NCBI GenBank assembly: GCA_020425605.1
Contig: JAGQRH010000005.1
Coordinates: forward strand, 1-64,000
Length of the DNA: 64,000 bases
Source of the DNA: Planctomycetota bacterium
Lineage (GTDB): Bacteria; Planctomycetota; UBA8742; UBA2392
Direction: 5' to 3'
Below, piece by piece: positions 50,721 to 59,696 of the stretch; position 1 is the stretch's first letter; each line of letters begins with the position of its first letter. Both the position numbers and the translations under genes were made by a program. A model generated the notes under the pieces. The model saw nothing but the letters and a program-made list of their open reading frames with translations, ran no database searches and was not told where the DNA came from.

Positions 50721-53700
50721 CTATTCCGGCTCAAATTGTACGGATGCCTCGGCGGTCTCTCCAGCCACCACAGTGAAGGTTTCGCTGGCGTTTTTGTATC
50801 CGGGCAGAGTCAGTGTGATCGTGTACGTCTCCGGCGGGAGGTCTTTGATCACAAATGAGTTGTTTGCGACTTCCTGCGTCGCATCTCCTTCCGTGTTGAA
50901 GAAGTCCAGGAAGGTGAAGCGTTTCTTGAACTGCTCACCTTTGCTGTTGACGATCTCGTACTCAAGCCCGAACGCCGACTGGATACCGATATCTGTGTTC
51001 AGCAGGGTGATGCGCACGTTTCCCGAACTGATGAACGTAAACGTCAGCTCAGTCGTCTGCCCCGGCGCAAGCTTCACATTGGCGAATGTTACCGGTGTGT
51101 AGCCCGTGGCCGAAAGCGTTACGGTAAACGTGCCTTCGGCGAGGTTCTTGACTTCGAACTCCTTCGTGTTGGTCAGGTTTACGCCGTTGTCGAAGCCACC
51201 CAGAGCGAGCGGGTTGCCCTTCTCGTCTTCAATGGTCAGCGCCGCGATCAGCCCGAACGGCGTATTCTTCTCGGCTTCGTCCAGGCCCTTTACGGTGCCC
51301 TTTAGCGTTGCACCCTCTGCAGGCAGCGTCATCACGATGCCGCCGATGCTTGCTCTCAAGTTGAGATATGGGCGCGTGACCATGCCGTTGTTTTCGCTGC
51401 GAACGGTCAGCCGGTAGAAGCCGGGGGACAATCCGCTGATCTCGAAGATGCCGGTCTTTGGGTCAGCCTGCACTTCACGGAAGACCATCATTTCGAGTGA
51501 GTTGACCTTCTCATCTTCTCCATTGGAGTCGCCAGCCTCCGGGCTTACCGGACTTGCCAGTACGCGTATGTTGCCTTCGGGAATCTTGCCGCCCTCCAAT
51601 TCGACACGACCGCTGATCTTCACTGTGACAAAGTCGATGTTGATCTCGATGTCGCCTTCCTTGTCGACGCGCACGCGCTTGCGGACAAGGCTGGGCATCG
51701 GGCCATTGGACTGGGCAATCTGGTAGGTACCCAGCGCGACACTGCGGAACTCGTAGTTCCCAAGCTTGTCCGTCTTGGTGGTGTTTGCAGCAAAGCCAGT
51801 GAAATTGCCGCCAAGAAGTACCAGGCCTTGCTCTACGTAGGCTTGACCGTCCACCGTGACGCGGCCGTAGATGCGTGCTGTGCCGGGCTTTTGTGAATAG
51901 ATGTCGAACTGAACACGCTCGCCGGCCTTCACTGCGACCTGGCTGGCGGAGTTCGGCAGCATTAGCTTGGTGAGGTCACCTTCGTTCAGAATCACGGTGT
52001 AGGTCGCAGCGGACAGGCCGGTGATTTCGTAATTGCCGCCGGCATCGCTGTATGCTGTCCGCACCCGTACGGCGTCGCTTCCGATACTGGCGCAGGTGAT
52101 TGGGGCACCGGCCACAGGCTGTGAATTCTCGTCATACACGCGGCCAAAGATGGTCCCACCCGCTAGCAGGCTGAAGTCGTGAATGGTGGTTTCGCCGGCG
52201 GAGACTTTCAGGCTGGGACTGATGTACTTTTCGTAGTCGCGTGAGTTTGCAAGCAGGATGTACTCGCCGGCCTTCAGTCCTGATGCCATGAAGTGGCCTT
52301 CAGCATCTGTACGAATGCTCGCAGGGAACATCGTGCTTTCGCCACGATCGGGCAGTTCTTCGCCGAAGAAACTCTTCATCACGAAACTGAGCTGTTGTGG
52401 CCCGCTGGAATCAAACACAGCAATCGGAACGCCCTCAACCGGCTCACCGCGCTGATTCGTGACCGTGCCTTCGATCGAGCCCGCAGGCTCAAGGACGATC
52501 GTGGTCTCGGCGGGAGTGCCGACGACCAGAACCAGCTTTGCGTCCTTGTTTGCAAAGTCATCCGCGGCTGCCGTGATAGTCACGTCGCCTTGAGGGAGGC
52601 TGCCCAGCGTGAACTTGCCCTGCTCATCGGTAGTCGTTGAAACAGCACGCTCGGAAATCTTGATTCCGACGACCAGCTCAGCACCCTGCAGGAACTGGTT
52701 GTCGTTAAAGTAGACGCGCGCCCCCGCAATCGGGTTGGACTTGTTGTCAGTGACGACGCCGGTCACGCTGCAGCCATCGTCGAGCAGCAGATCAATACCG
52801 CTGCGCGTCTGCCCGCTCTGTACTCGGAGGTCTCGGCTGGCAATGGCAAAGCCAGCGGCCGTCGCGCGTACTGCAACGCCACCGACGCCCGCGCCGGGAC
52901 CTTGATTTCCGGCCATTCCCGGCGGCACACTCTCAAACCGGTATTTGCCGTCGGCATCGGTGACTGTGCTGTCGTAGCTTCCACCAAGCACTGTGCCCAG
53001 GTCAACGGTGGCGCCGGCGATCGGCGTCTTGTCTGACTTCTTCAAGACCCGGCCTTCAATGACGCCGGACTGCACCAGTATGAAAGGCAACAGCTCGTAG
53101 TTTGCAAACTCGTCGAGAGACATTTCCTGAACACCCCGCGTGACCGGGTTGAACTCGTGCGCCATCCAGCCCTGCTTGCTGGCGCGCACCAGATACCTGC
53201 CGGGCGCGACGCGACCGATCTCAAACTTGCCGTCTTCCCCGCTGCGTATCGGCGTAATCCGCCCCAGCAGCCTTCCGAGGCGTGTGATGCGGTCATCCTT
53301 GCGGCCTTCAAGATCGATGGCCACGTCAGCCAGAGGCTCACGCGTGTCGCCATTCAGCACAACGCCGAACGCCCGTGCGGGCGCGTAGATCTTGATCGCG
53401 AGGCCTTCGACCGGCTTATCCTTTTCGATGCTGAATGCGCTGGTCGCGGTGATTGCCTTGTCTTCCTGAAGGCACGCGACGAAATAGCTGTCGCCGGCGT
53501 TGAGCGGCACATTGAAGTGGAACAGACCTTCATCGTCCGTCACGCAAGTAGGACCGGTTGTATCCGTGGCATCTTCCGCAAGCAGCGTCAGCGTTACGCC
53601 GCCAACTGCGTCGTCGAAGTAGTCCGTCGCTACGCCACTGATGGATGCGTCCACGCTCAGCTTCACGATCGGCTTCGGTACCACTTTGCCAGTGTCTTCG

Positions 53701-53921
53701 TTGGGCTCGTCGGCTTTGGACTGTGGTTTCTCCGATTCCTTTGGCTGCTTGTTGGGCAGAGAATCTGGGTCGACGGGTGTGTCGAAGACTCCACCGTCGA
53801 CGGCGATTTGAGGCGTGTTGCTTGCTGCATCGCGAGTGCCGAACAACGAAAGTGCCACGGCCAGCCCTGCCAGAATCAGCACAAGCAGGCCTGCAAGAAA
53901 CGGAATCTTTGAATCGCGCAT
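50721..53921 (-). CDS. Membrane-anchored giant protein of CnaB/carboxypeptidase-regulatory-like repeats
   Basis: 1,066 residues from the ATG at 53921 (a GTG at 53969 would add 16). One transmembrane helix (about 9-29), then an acidic Pro-rich linker, then about ten tandem beta-sandwich domains. They repeat the pattern ISGVVTD..GxPIAGA.V...., T.tDa.GkF.f..LppG.Y.v....., typical of carboxypeptidase regulatory-like/CnaB folds. No catalytic peptidase domain is present. Likely an extracytoplasmic structural or adhesive protein held in the inner membrane. Confidence 0.88.
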   Translation of the reverse strand: MRDSKIPFLAGLLVLILAGLAVALSLFGTRDAASNTPQIAVDGGVFDTPVDPDSLPNKQPKESEKPQSKADEPNEDTGKVVPKPIVKLSVDASISGVATDYFDDAVGGVTLTLLAEDATDTTGPTCVTDDEGLFHFNVPLNAGDSYFVACLQEDKAITATSAFSIEKDKPVEGLAIKIYAPARAFGVVLNGDTREPLADVAIDLEGRKDDRITRLGRLLGRITPIRSGEDGKFEIGRVAPGRYLVRASKQGWMAHEFNPVTRGVQEMSLDEFANYELLPFILVQSGVIEGRVLKKSDKTPIAGATVDLGTVLGGSYDSTVTDADGKYRFESVPPGMAGNQGPGAGVGGVAVRATAAGFAIASRDLRVQSGQTRSGIDLLLDDGCSVTGVVTDNKSNPIAGARVYFNDNQFLQGAELVVGIKISERAVSTTTDEQGKFTLGSLPQGDVTITAAADDFANKDAKLVLVVGTPAETTIVLEPAGSIEGTVTNQRGEPVEGVPIAVFDSSGPQQLSFVMKSFFGEELPDRGESTMFPASIRTDAEGHFMASGLKAGEYILLANSRDYEKYISPSLKVSAGETTIHDFSLLAGGTIFGRVYDENSQPVAGAPITCASIGSDAVRVRTAYSDAGGNYEITGLSAATYTVILNEGDLTKLMLPNSASQVAVKAGERVQFDIYSQKPGTARIYGRVTVDGQAYVEQGLVLLGGNFTGFAANTTKTDKLGNYEFRSVALGTYQIAQSNGPMPSLVRKRVRVDKEGDIEINIDFVTVKISGRVELEGGKIPEGNIRVLASPVSPEAGDSNGEDEKVNSLEMMVFREVQADPKTGIFEISGLSPGFYRLTVRSENNGMVTRPYLNLRASIGGIVMTLPAEGATLKGTVKGLDEAEKNTPFGLIAALTIEDEKGNPLALGGFDNGVNLTNTKEFEVKNLAEGTFTVTLSATGYTPVTFANVKLAPGQTTELTFTFISSGNVRITLLNTDIGIQSAFGLEYEIVNSKGEQFKKRFTFLDFFNTEGDATQEVANNSFVIKDLPPETYTITLTLPGYKNASETFTVVAGETAEASVQFEPE

Positions 53922-54016
53922 CAGTGCCCGCCCAGTTGGTTTCGGATTACCCAGGTGGTCAGTAATCACGCGAAAATCTCACGCCAAAAGCGTGCTCTGG
54001 GCGGGAGTTGTGTGTG

Positions 54017-55240
54017 CTAGCGGACCAGTTTGGCGTTGGCCCAGTCGGCGCGGTCGAGTTGGTCGTCATCGCCGCCGGCCGTGACCTCGAGAACCAGCTT
54101 GCTGACATTGAGCACATCGATGTCGACCGCTTTCACGGGAGCCGTTCCGCGGAGTACGCCGGACTCAAAGACCAGCTTGCCGTCGGCATAGACCTTGAAC
54201 TCGACGCTTCCGCGCTCACCGGCGCAATCGTCAATGCCGATGCTTGCGATGAACCGCTTGTACCCACGGTTCAGGTCAAAGGTCAGCTTGCTGATGGCGT
54301 GCACGCCAAGTCCCTTTGCGTACACTTTGCCTCGAATGCTGATCGGACCCCCGCCCTGTGCCTGGTCGCGCCGAGCCTTGAACAGGTAGTCGTCGTAGTT
54401 GAAGTCGCTTGGCAGGAAATATGGGCGTTCCTCGGGTTTGTCCCCGAATGGCAGGTCACTGAGGTAGACGTATCGGCCGTTCTTCATCGTGACCGAAATC
54501 AGCGAGCTTTCTTCAAGCACGATCTGCTTCTTCAGCACCGTGTGCTCGATGGTCAGCTTGCCGTCGCCCCAGGACTTCACGATACCTCGGATTACGCTGC
54601 CGTCGCGCAGAGTGCATATTCCAAGTAGCTTGTCGTAAGGTTTGTAAACGCCGCGGTAGCAGACGACGCCGCGAAGCTTCGTCCAGCTGAACTTGTTGCC
54701 GGCGTAGTTCTTGTCGTCCAGGTACTCGTTGTAGATAAAGGCGCCGTCTTTGACGATCCGCACGAGCTCAGCGGCCGGGTCGGTTTCATCGGCGAAGTAG
54801 CCGACGTCGTGGTCGGCGTCGTCTTCAAGCTCCGGTAGGACGTTCGGCTGAACGTTCTTGACTACTTCAATCCGCTTCACCGCGTCGATCTTGATGCTCA
54901 GGGTGCCAAACCGCGTGCCTTTCAGCAGGAAGACCTCGTCATCGTCCTCCGGGCCGTCTTCCGGCGCGCCGTGCAGAATGTCGCCGTTGACCAGGTAAAC
55001 ACGCAGAGGCGCCTCTTCCGGCTTGCGCTCATCACCCTTGAAGCCGAACGAGATCTCTTCAACTTCATCAAGCGGTACGCGTGCGGGAACCTCGCTGCCC
55101 TTGACCTCAACCTCAAGGCGGCCTTGTACGTCCAGCTTGGTGACCTTGCCGGTGACCGGCTCCTGGAAAATGCTGGTGACCGTGGCCTCAGCGGCGAGGC
55201 AGGGGGCAAACAGCAGGGCGCAAATGAGAATTCGAATCAC
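54017..55240 (-). CDS. Secreted protein with C-terminal NPCBM domain
   Basis: 407 residues from a GTG at 55240, with GGAG seven bases ahead. Signal peptide at 1-17. The C-terminal 140 residues match NPCBM: YAKGLGVHAISKLTFDLN, FIASIGIDDCAGERGSVEFKVYADGK, DQLDRADWANAKLV. NPCBM is a novel putative carbohydrate-binding module found attached to glycosidases and other secreted proteins. The N-terminal 230 residues are beta-rich (repeats such as GDILHGAPED, GSVIRGIVKSWG) without a catalytic domain I can name. Confidence 0.85.
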   Translation of the reverse strand: MIRILICALLFAPCLAAEATVTSIFQEPVTGKVTKLDVQGRLEVEVKGSEVPARVPLDEVEEISFGFKGDERKPEEAPLRVYLVNGDILHGAPEDGPEDDDEVFLLKGTRFGTLSIKIDAVKRIEVVKNVQPNVLPELEDDADHDVGYFADETDPAAELVRIVKDGAFIYNEYLDDKNYAGNKFSWTKLRGVVCYRGVYKPYDKLLGICTLRDGSVIRGIVKSWGDGKLTIEHTVLKKQIVLEESSLISVTMKNGRYVYLSDLPFGDKPEERPYFLPSDFNYDDYLFKARRDQAQGGGPISIRGKVYAKGLGVHAISKLTFDLNRGYKRFIASIGIDDCAGERGSVEFKVYADGKLVFESGVLRGTAPVKAVDIDVLNVSKLVLEVTAGGDDDQLDRADWANAKLVR

Positions 55241-55566
55241 GTCAGGTCTCCAGTCGGTGCAAGCTCTTTCATGATACGGACAAGGGGCGAACTGCAATGC
55301 TCAATAATCAAGCGGATTTCGAGTGGTGTGGTTCCATGTAGCTCGCGATCTGCCCGATTGGCAGGCCGTTGATTTGGCGTTCCGGGTGGCTGTCACTATG
55401 GCGGTGGAAGCGGCTGTGCCTGATTGCACGGCCAAAAGACATGTTCTAACCCATTCCAAGCCAACTACTTGTGCCCGCGACCTGCACAACTAGGGTGCGT
55501 CGCTCGTTGGCATTGTGTTTGCACACCCGCGCCTGAAGAGATGGATTCCGGAAGAGAGGCTGATAC
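55241..55566. other. 326-base intergenic region upstream of groEL
   Basis: Between the divergent NPCBM gene and groEL. I looked for the CIRCE element (TTAGCACTC-N9-GAGTGCTAA) that HrcA binds and found none. Weak sigma70-like boxes occur but none stands out. Heat-shock control must use another signal, if present. No gene is supported here. Confidence 0.6.
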
Positions 55567-57204
55567 ATGGCTGCCAAGCAGATTGTTTTTGACGTAGACG
55601 CTCGTGAGAAGCTCGCCAAGGGTATTGAGAAGCTCGCGAAGGCCGTCGTTTCCACTTTGGGTCCCAAGGGCCGCACGGCCGTGCTCGACAAGGGCTGGGG
55701 CGCACCGAACATCACCAAGGACGGCGTTACCGTCGCCGAGGAAATCGAGCTTACGGACCCGTACGAAAACTGCGCCGCGCAGATGGTGAAGCAGGTCGCC
55801 AGCAAGACCAGCGATGTGGCGGGCGACGGAACGACCACGGCCACGCTGCTCGCCAACGCGATCTTCAGCGAAGGCCTCAAGCATGTAATGAGCGGCCGCA
55901 ATGCAACTGGCATCTATCGCGGAATCAAGCAGGCGGTGGACTTCAGTGTTGAACAGCTCAACAAGATGGCGCGACCGGTTGAGGGCAAGAAGGAAGTCGC
56001 GTATGTCGCGACCATCGCCGCCAACAACGACCAACGCGTGGGCAAGATCATCGCCGACGCCCAGGAGAAGGTCGGCAAGGACGGCGTGATTACCGTCGAC
56101 GAAAGCAAGACCAGCGAGACGCAGGTCGACATCGTCGAGGGCATGCAGTTCGATCGAGGCTACCTGAGCCAGCACTTCGTCAATAACAACGAAGCCATCA
56201 CCTGCGAGTTCGAGAAGCCGCTGGTGCTGGTTTATGAAGACAAGATCACCAGCGCACAGCCGCTTGTGCCGCTGCTTGAGGCCGTCAGCAAGGCAAACCG
56301 CTCGCTGCTGATCATTGCCGAGAACATTGAAGGCGAGGCGCTCAGCACGCTCGTGGTCAACAAGCTGCGTGGCGTCGTCAGCGTGTGCGCCGTGAAGGCG
56401 CCCGGCTACGGCGACCGCCGCAAGGCCATGCTGGAAGACATCGCGATCCTGACCGGTGGCAAGGCCTTCATGAAGGACCTTGGCGAAAAGCTGGAAGACG
56501 CCACCATCAAGGACCTCGGTACGGCCAAGAAGATCATCATCAACAATGAAGATACGACGGTGATTGAGGGCGCAGGCAAGACCGCGGACATCAAGGCGCG
56601 CTGTGAGCAGATTAAGAAGGAAATCACCCTCACAAGTAGCGACTACGACAAGGAGAAGCTCAGCGAGCGTCTCGCCAAGCTCTCCGGCGGCATCGCAGTA
56701 ATCAAGGTTGGCGCAGCCACCGAGCCCGAAATGAAGGAGCTCAAGGCGCGTGTCGAAGACGCCCTGCACAGTGTACGCGCGGCGACTGACCGCGTGGATG
56801 GCGGCATTCTTCCCGGCGGTGGCGTGGCACTGCTGCGCGTCTCCAAGGCGCTTGAGAAGTTCACGGCTAGCGGTCCCGACGAGCAGGTTGGGGTTGGAAT
56901 CGTCCAGGTTGCTCTTGGCAAGCCAATCCGTCAGATCGCCGAGAACGGCGGCAAGCACGGTGGCGTGATTGCCCGCAATGTCCTGGCCGAGAGCAGCAAG
57001 AGCTACGGCTACAACGCGCTCACCGACAAGTATGGCGACATGTACGAGATGGGAATCGTGGACCCGCTGAAGGTGACCAAGTCGGCGCTTCAGAATGCCG
57101 CCAGCGTGGCCGGACTCATGCTGACCACGGATGCGATCATCACGAAGGCCGAAGACGACGAACCCGTGGACATGGGGCACGACGACGAAGGCATGGACTA
57201 CTAG
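55567..57204 (+). CDS. groL: Chaperonin GroEL, first copy
   Basis: 545 residues, family length. Hallmarks include DGTTTATLLANAIFSEGLK, the apical-domain and equatorial blocks APGYGDRRKAMLEDIAILTGG and AATEPEMKELKARVEDALH. The C-terminus ends DMGHDDEGMDY rather than the (GGM)n tail of E. coli. It refolds proteins with GroES in an ATP-driven ring. It is followed by groES and a second, distinct groEL. Confidence 0.99.
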   Translation: MAAKQIVFDVDAREKLAKGIEKLAKAVVSTLGPKGRTAVLDKGWGAPNITKDGVTVAEEIELTDPYENCAAQMVKQVASKTSDVAGDGTTTATLLANAIFSEGLKHVMSGRNATGIYRGIKQAVDFSVEQLNKMARPVEGKKEVAYVATIAANNDQRVGKIIADAQEKVGKDGVITVDESKTSETQVDIVEGMQFDRGYLSQHFVNNNEAITCEFEKPLVLVYEDKITSAQPLVPLLEAVSKANRSLLIIAENIEGEALSTLVVNKLRGVVSVCAVKAPGYGDRRKAMLEDIAILTGGKAFMKDLGEKLEDATIKDLGTAKKIIINNEDTTVIEGAGKTADIKARCEQIKKEITLTSSDYDKEKLSERLAKLSGGIAVIKVGAATEPEMKELKARVEDALHSVRAATDRVDGGILPGGGVALLRVSKALEKFTASGPDEQVGVGIVQVALGKPIRQIAENGGKHGGVIARNVLAESSKSYGYNALTDKYGDMYEMGIVDPLKVTKSALQNAASVAGLMLTTDAIITKAEDDEPVDMGHDDEGMDY

Positions 57205-57246
57205 GAAACGACGCCGCAAACGTGGCGAGACTCTGGAGAGACTGAA

Positions 57247-57540
57247 ATGGCAACCAAGCTTCGTCCCCTGGACGACAACATTATCGTCAAGCCTCACGAC
57301 GCTGAAGAAAAGACCGCCGGTGGTATCGTGCTGCCTGACAGCGCCAAGGAAAAGCCCCTGCGCGGTGAAGTCATGGCCGTTGGCCCCGGCCGGACGCTCA
57401 AAAGCGGCAAGCGCCTGGAGCCCAGCGTGAAGAAGGGCGACGTCGTCATGTTCGGCAAGTACAGCGGCAGCGACGTGAAGGTGGACGGCGTCGAGCACAA
57501 GATTCTGCGCGAAGCCGAAATTCTCGCGATCATTGAATAG
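57247..57540 (+). CDS. groS: Co-chaperonin GroES
   Basis: 97 residues with the mobile loop and roof region ([17 protein letters not shown]) and [15 protein letters not shown]. It caps the GroEL cavity. It is 42 bases after groEL and 103 before groEL2, with a REP-like hairpin pair in that second gap. No other groES is in the window, so it could serve both GroELs. Confidence 0.98.
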   Translation: MATKLRPLDDNIIVKPHDAEEKTAGGIVLPDSAKEKPLRGEVMAVGPGRTLKSGKRLEPSVKKGDVVMFGKYSGSDVKVDGVEHKILREAEILAIIE

Positions 57541-57545
57541 TAGTG

Positions 57546-57619
57546 GTGGCGCAGACAATCCTGTCTGCGCGGCTCGGGCAACGCCTGAGCCGAATACCCG
57601 ACAGGATTGTCGGGTCCAC
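57546..57619. repeat. REP-like/BIME element: two inverted GTGG-headed hairpins
   Basis: On the plus strand GTGG (57546-57549) heads the hairpin CGCAGACA-ATCC-TGTCTGCG (57550-57569). In inverted orientation, the minus strand has GTGG (57619-57616) heading ACCCGACA-ATCC-TGTCGGGT (57615-57596). Both share GACAATCCTGTC, and a third small hairpin joins them. This is the architecture of a bacterial interspersed mosaic element made of two REPs, sitting between groES and groEL2. Confidence 0.75.
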
Positions 57620-57642
57620 CCGGAAGACCTAAGGACGAAGCC

Positions 57643-59250
57643 ATGAGCAAACAGATCCTTTTCGACATGGAAGCCAGCCGCAAGTTGGCCGATGGCGTTC
57701 GCAAGCTCGCCCGCGCCGTTAGCGCCACGATGGGCCCGGCCGGTCGCAACGTAATCCTGCAGAAGTCCTTCGGCGCGCCGCTGGTCGTGAATGACGGCGT
57801 CACGGTTGCCAAGGATGTTGAGCTGGAAGACCCATTCGAGAACATGGGCGCCAAGCTGGTAATGGAAGTTGCCAGCAAGACGAACGACGAGGCCGGCGAC
57901 GGAACGACCACCGCGACAGTGATCGCAAACGCCATCGTCGAAGAAGGCCTGCGACTGGTCGGCCAGGGCCACAACGCCCAGGACGTCAAGCGCGGCATCG
58001 ACAAGGCGGCTGAAGTTGCGGTGAAGTGGCTTGCGGACAACAGCAAGAAGATCAAGAGCAAGGACGAGCTCAAGGCCGTCGCCACGATCAGTGCGAATCA
58101 GGATGCCGAGATCGGCAAGCTGATGGCGGACGCGATCGACAAGGTCGGCGAAGAGGGCGTCGTCACCATCGAAGAAGGCAAGGGCATCGACAACGAGCTG
58201 ACCTTCGTTGACGGTATGCTGTTCGACAAGGGCTACCTGAGCCCATACTTCATCAACAAGCCGAACTCGATGACCGTCGAATACGACGACTGCAAAGTCC
58301 TGATCTACGAAAAGAAGATCAGCGGCGTCCGCGAGATTGTGCCGATTCTCGAGAAGGTTGCCCAGACTGGCTCGCCACTGCTCATCATCGCCGAAGACAT
58401 CGAGAATGAAGTGCTCGCGATGCTCGTGCTGAACCGTCTGCGCGGCATGCTCAATATCGTGGCCGTGAAGGCGCCAGGCTTCGGTGACCGTCGCAAGGCC
58501 ATGCTGGACGACATTGCCATCCTGACGGGCGGCGCAAGCATCACCGAGGACCTTGGCCTCAAGCTTGAGAACATCGACATCGGCCAGCTCGGATCGGTCA
58601 AGCGCGTGATCATCGACAAGGACAGCACGACCCTGATCGAGGGCGGCGGCAAGAAGAAGGACGTGGAAGCCCGCGTCAACTCGCTGCGCACGCAGATTGA
58701 GCAGAGCACCAGCAACTACGACAAGGAAAAGTTGCAGGAGCGTCTGGCCAAGCTGACGGGCGGCGTCGCGGAAATCAGTGTCGGTGGCCACACAGAGTCA
58801 GAGATGAAGGAGCGCAAGCTGCGCGTTGAAGACGCGCTCAATGCAACCAAGGCCGCGAAACAGGAAGGCGTGGTTCCGGGCGGCGGCGTCAGCTACCTGC
58901 GCTGCAGCCAGGCCATCCGTGAGGCCAACTTCAAAGGTGATGAGCGCTTCGGCGCCGATATCCTGGCCAGTGCACTGGAGGCTCCGGCGCGTCAGATTGC
59001 CAGCAATGCCGGCTTCGACGGCACCGATGTCGTCGAGACGCTCAAGGAAAAGAAGCGCGCCACCGAAGGCTTCAACGCCCTTACCGGTGAGTACACGGAC
59101 ATGCTGAAGGCCGGCATTCTTGACCCGACCAAGGTCGCCCGCTGCGCGATTCAGAATGCCTCGAGCATCGCGGGCTTGATGCTGACGACGAACACACTGG
59201 TCACCGACCTGAAGAAGAAGGATGAGAGAGTCAGCGGCGCGACAGCGTAG
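57643..59250 (+). CDS. groL: Chaperonin GroEL, second copy
   Basis: 535 residues from the ATG at 57643 behind AAGGAC; an ORF from 57607 runs through the REP hairpin and is not favoured. It has DGTTTATVIANAIVEEGLR and APGFGDRRKAMLDDIAILTGG. It differs clearly from the first copy in sequence and tail (ends KKDERVSGATA), so it is a diverged paralogue, not a recent duplicate. Together with the first copy it flanks groES. Confidence 0.98.
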   Translation: MSKQILFDMEASRKLADGVRKLARAVSATMGPAGRNVILQKSFGAPLVVNDGVTVAKDVELEDPFENMGAKLVMEVASKTNDEAGDGTTTATVIANAIVEEGLRLVGQGHNAQDVKRGIDKAAEVAVKWLADNSKKIKSKDELKAVATISANQDAEIGKLMADAIDKVGEEGVVTIEEGKGIDNELTFVDGMLFDKGYLSPYFINKPNSMTVEYDDCKVLIYEKKISGVREIVPILEKVAQTGSPLLIIAEDIENEVLAMLVLNRLRGMLNIVAVKAPGFGDRRKAMLDDIAILTGGASITEDLGLKLENIDIGQLGSVKRVIIDKDSTTLIEGGGKKKDVEARVNSLRTQIEQSTSNYDKEKLQERLAKLTGGVAEISVGGHTESEMKERKLRVEDALNATKAAKQEGVVPGGGVSYLRCSQAIREANFKGDERFGADILASALEAPARQIASNAGFDGTDVVETLKEKKRATEGFNALTGEYTDMLKAGILDPTKVARCAIQNASSIAGLMLTTNTLVTDLKKKDERVSGATA

Positions 59251-59330
59251 TTGCAGTCGCAGCAACATTGTTGGAACCTTGCGGGTGGCAAAGCTGTTTC
59301 AGAGGCGTACCCCTCGGCAAGGAGAAGGCA

Positions 59331-59678
59331 ATGAAGACTACTCTTATGGCAGGTGCTGGCGCAGTTGTGCTCGTTGCGGCGTCTGTTTTTGGCGGTCTGG
59401 CACTGTCCAACGCCAATGTGGAAGCACAGAACGCGAACGGCTACGAATACGGCTACCTCGTCGGCGTGCCTCGGCTCGAAAGCTACGAGATCGACGTGAA
59501 TCGCTGGGCCGGCGCGGAGCCGGACAAGAAGTACCTCGACTCTCACGTGTTTGTGTATGAGCAGGGACAGACGAATTTCGACCGGCAGATAAACAGCCTG
59601 CGCAAGCTGAATGACCTTGCAGACAGCGGCTGGGAACTGGTCGATGCGGATGCAGGAGTCGTGCGCCGCAAGAAATAG
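59331..59678 (+). CDS. Small exported DUF4177-like protein
   Basis: 115 residues from the ATG at 59331 behind GGAGAAGG. Signal peptide 1-33 (SNANVEAQN). The end (NDLADSGWELVDADAGVVRRKK) has the DUF4177 pattern LNxLGxxGWELV. DUF4177 proteins are small and of unknown role. It lies between groEL2 and dnaJ. Confidence 0.7.
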   Translation: MKTTLMAGAGAVVLVAASVFGGLALSNANVEAQNANGYEYGYLVGVPRLESYEIDVNRWAGAEPDKKYLDSHVFVYEQGQTNFDRQINSLRKLNDLADSGWELVDADAGVVRRKK

Positions 59679-59696
59679 AGTTCTTAAGGCGACACT

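Noticed and set aside
53157..53912. Plus-strand open frame of 251 codons
   Set aside because: Antisense to the CnaB repeat gene; no domain and no start signal.
55241..55566. CIRCE element for HrcA
   Set aside because: No TTAGCACTC-N9-GAGTGCTAA or close variant was found upstream of groEL, dnaJ or grpE.
55465..58791. Antisense open frame of 1,108 codons on the minus strand
   Set aside because: It is antisense to groEL, groES and groEL2, which are certain. It is an effect of GC-rich codon use at third positions, and its translation resembles no protein.
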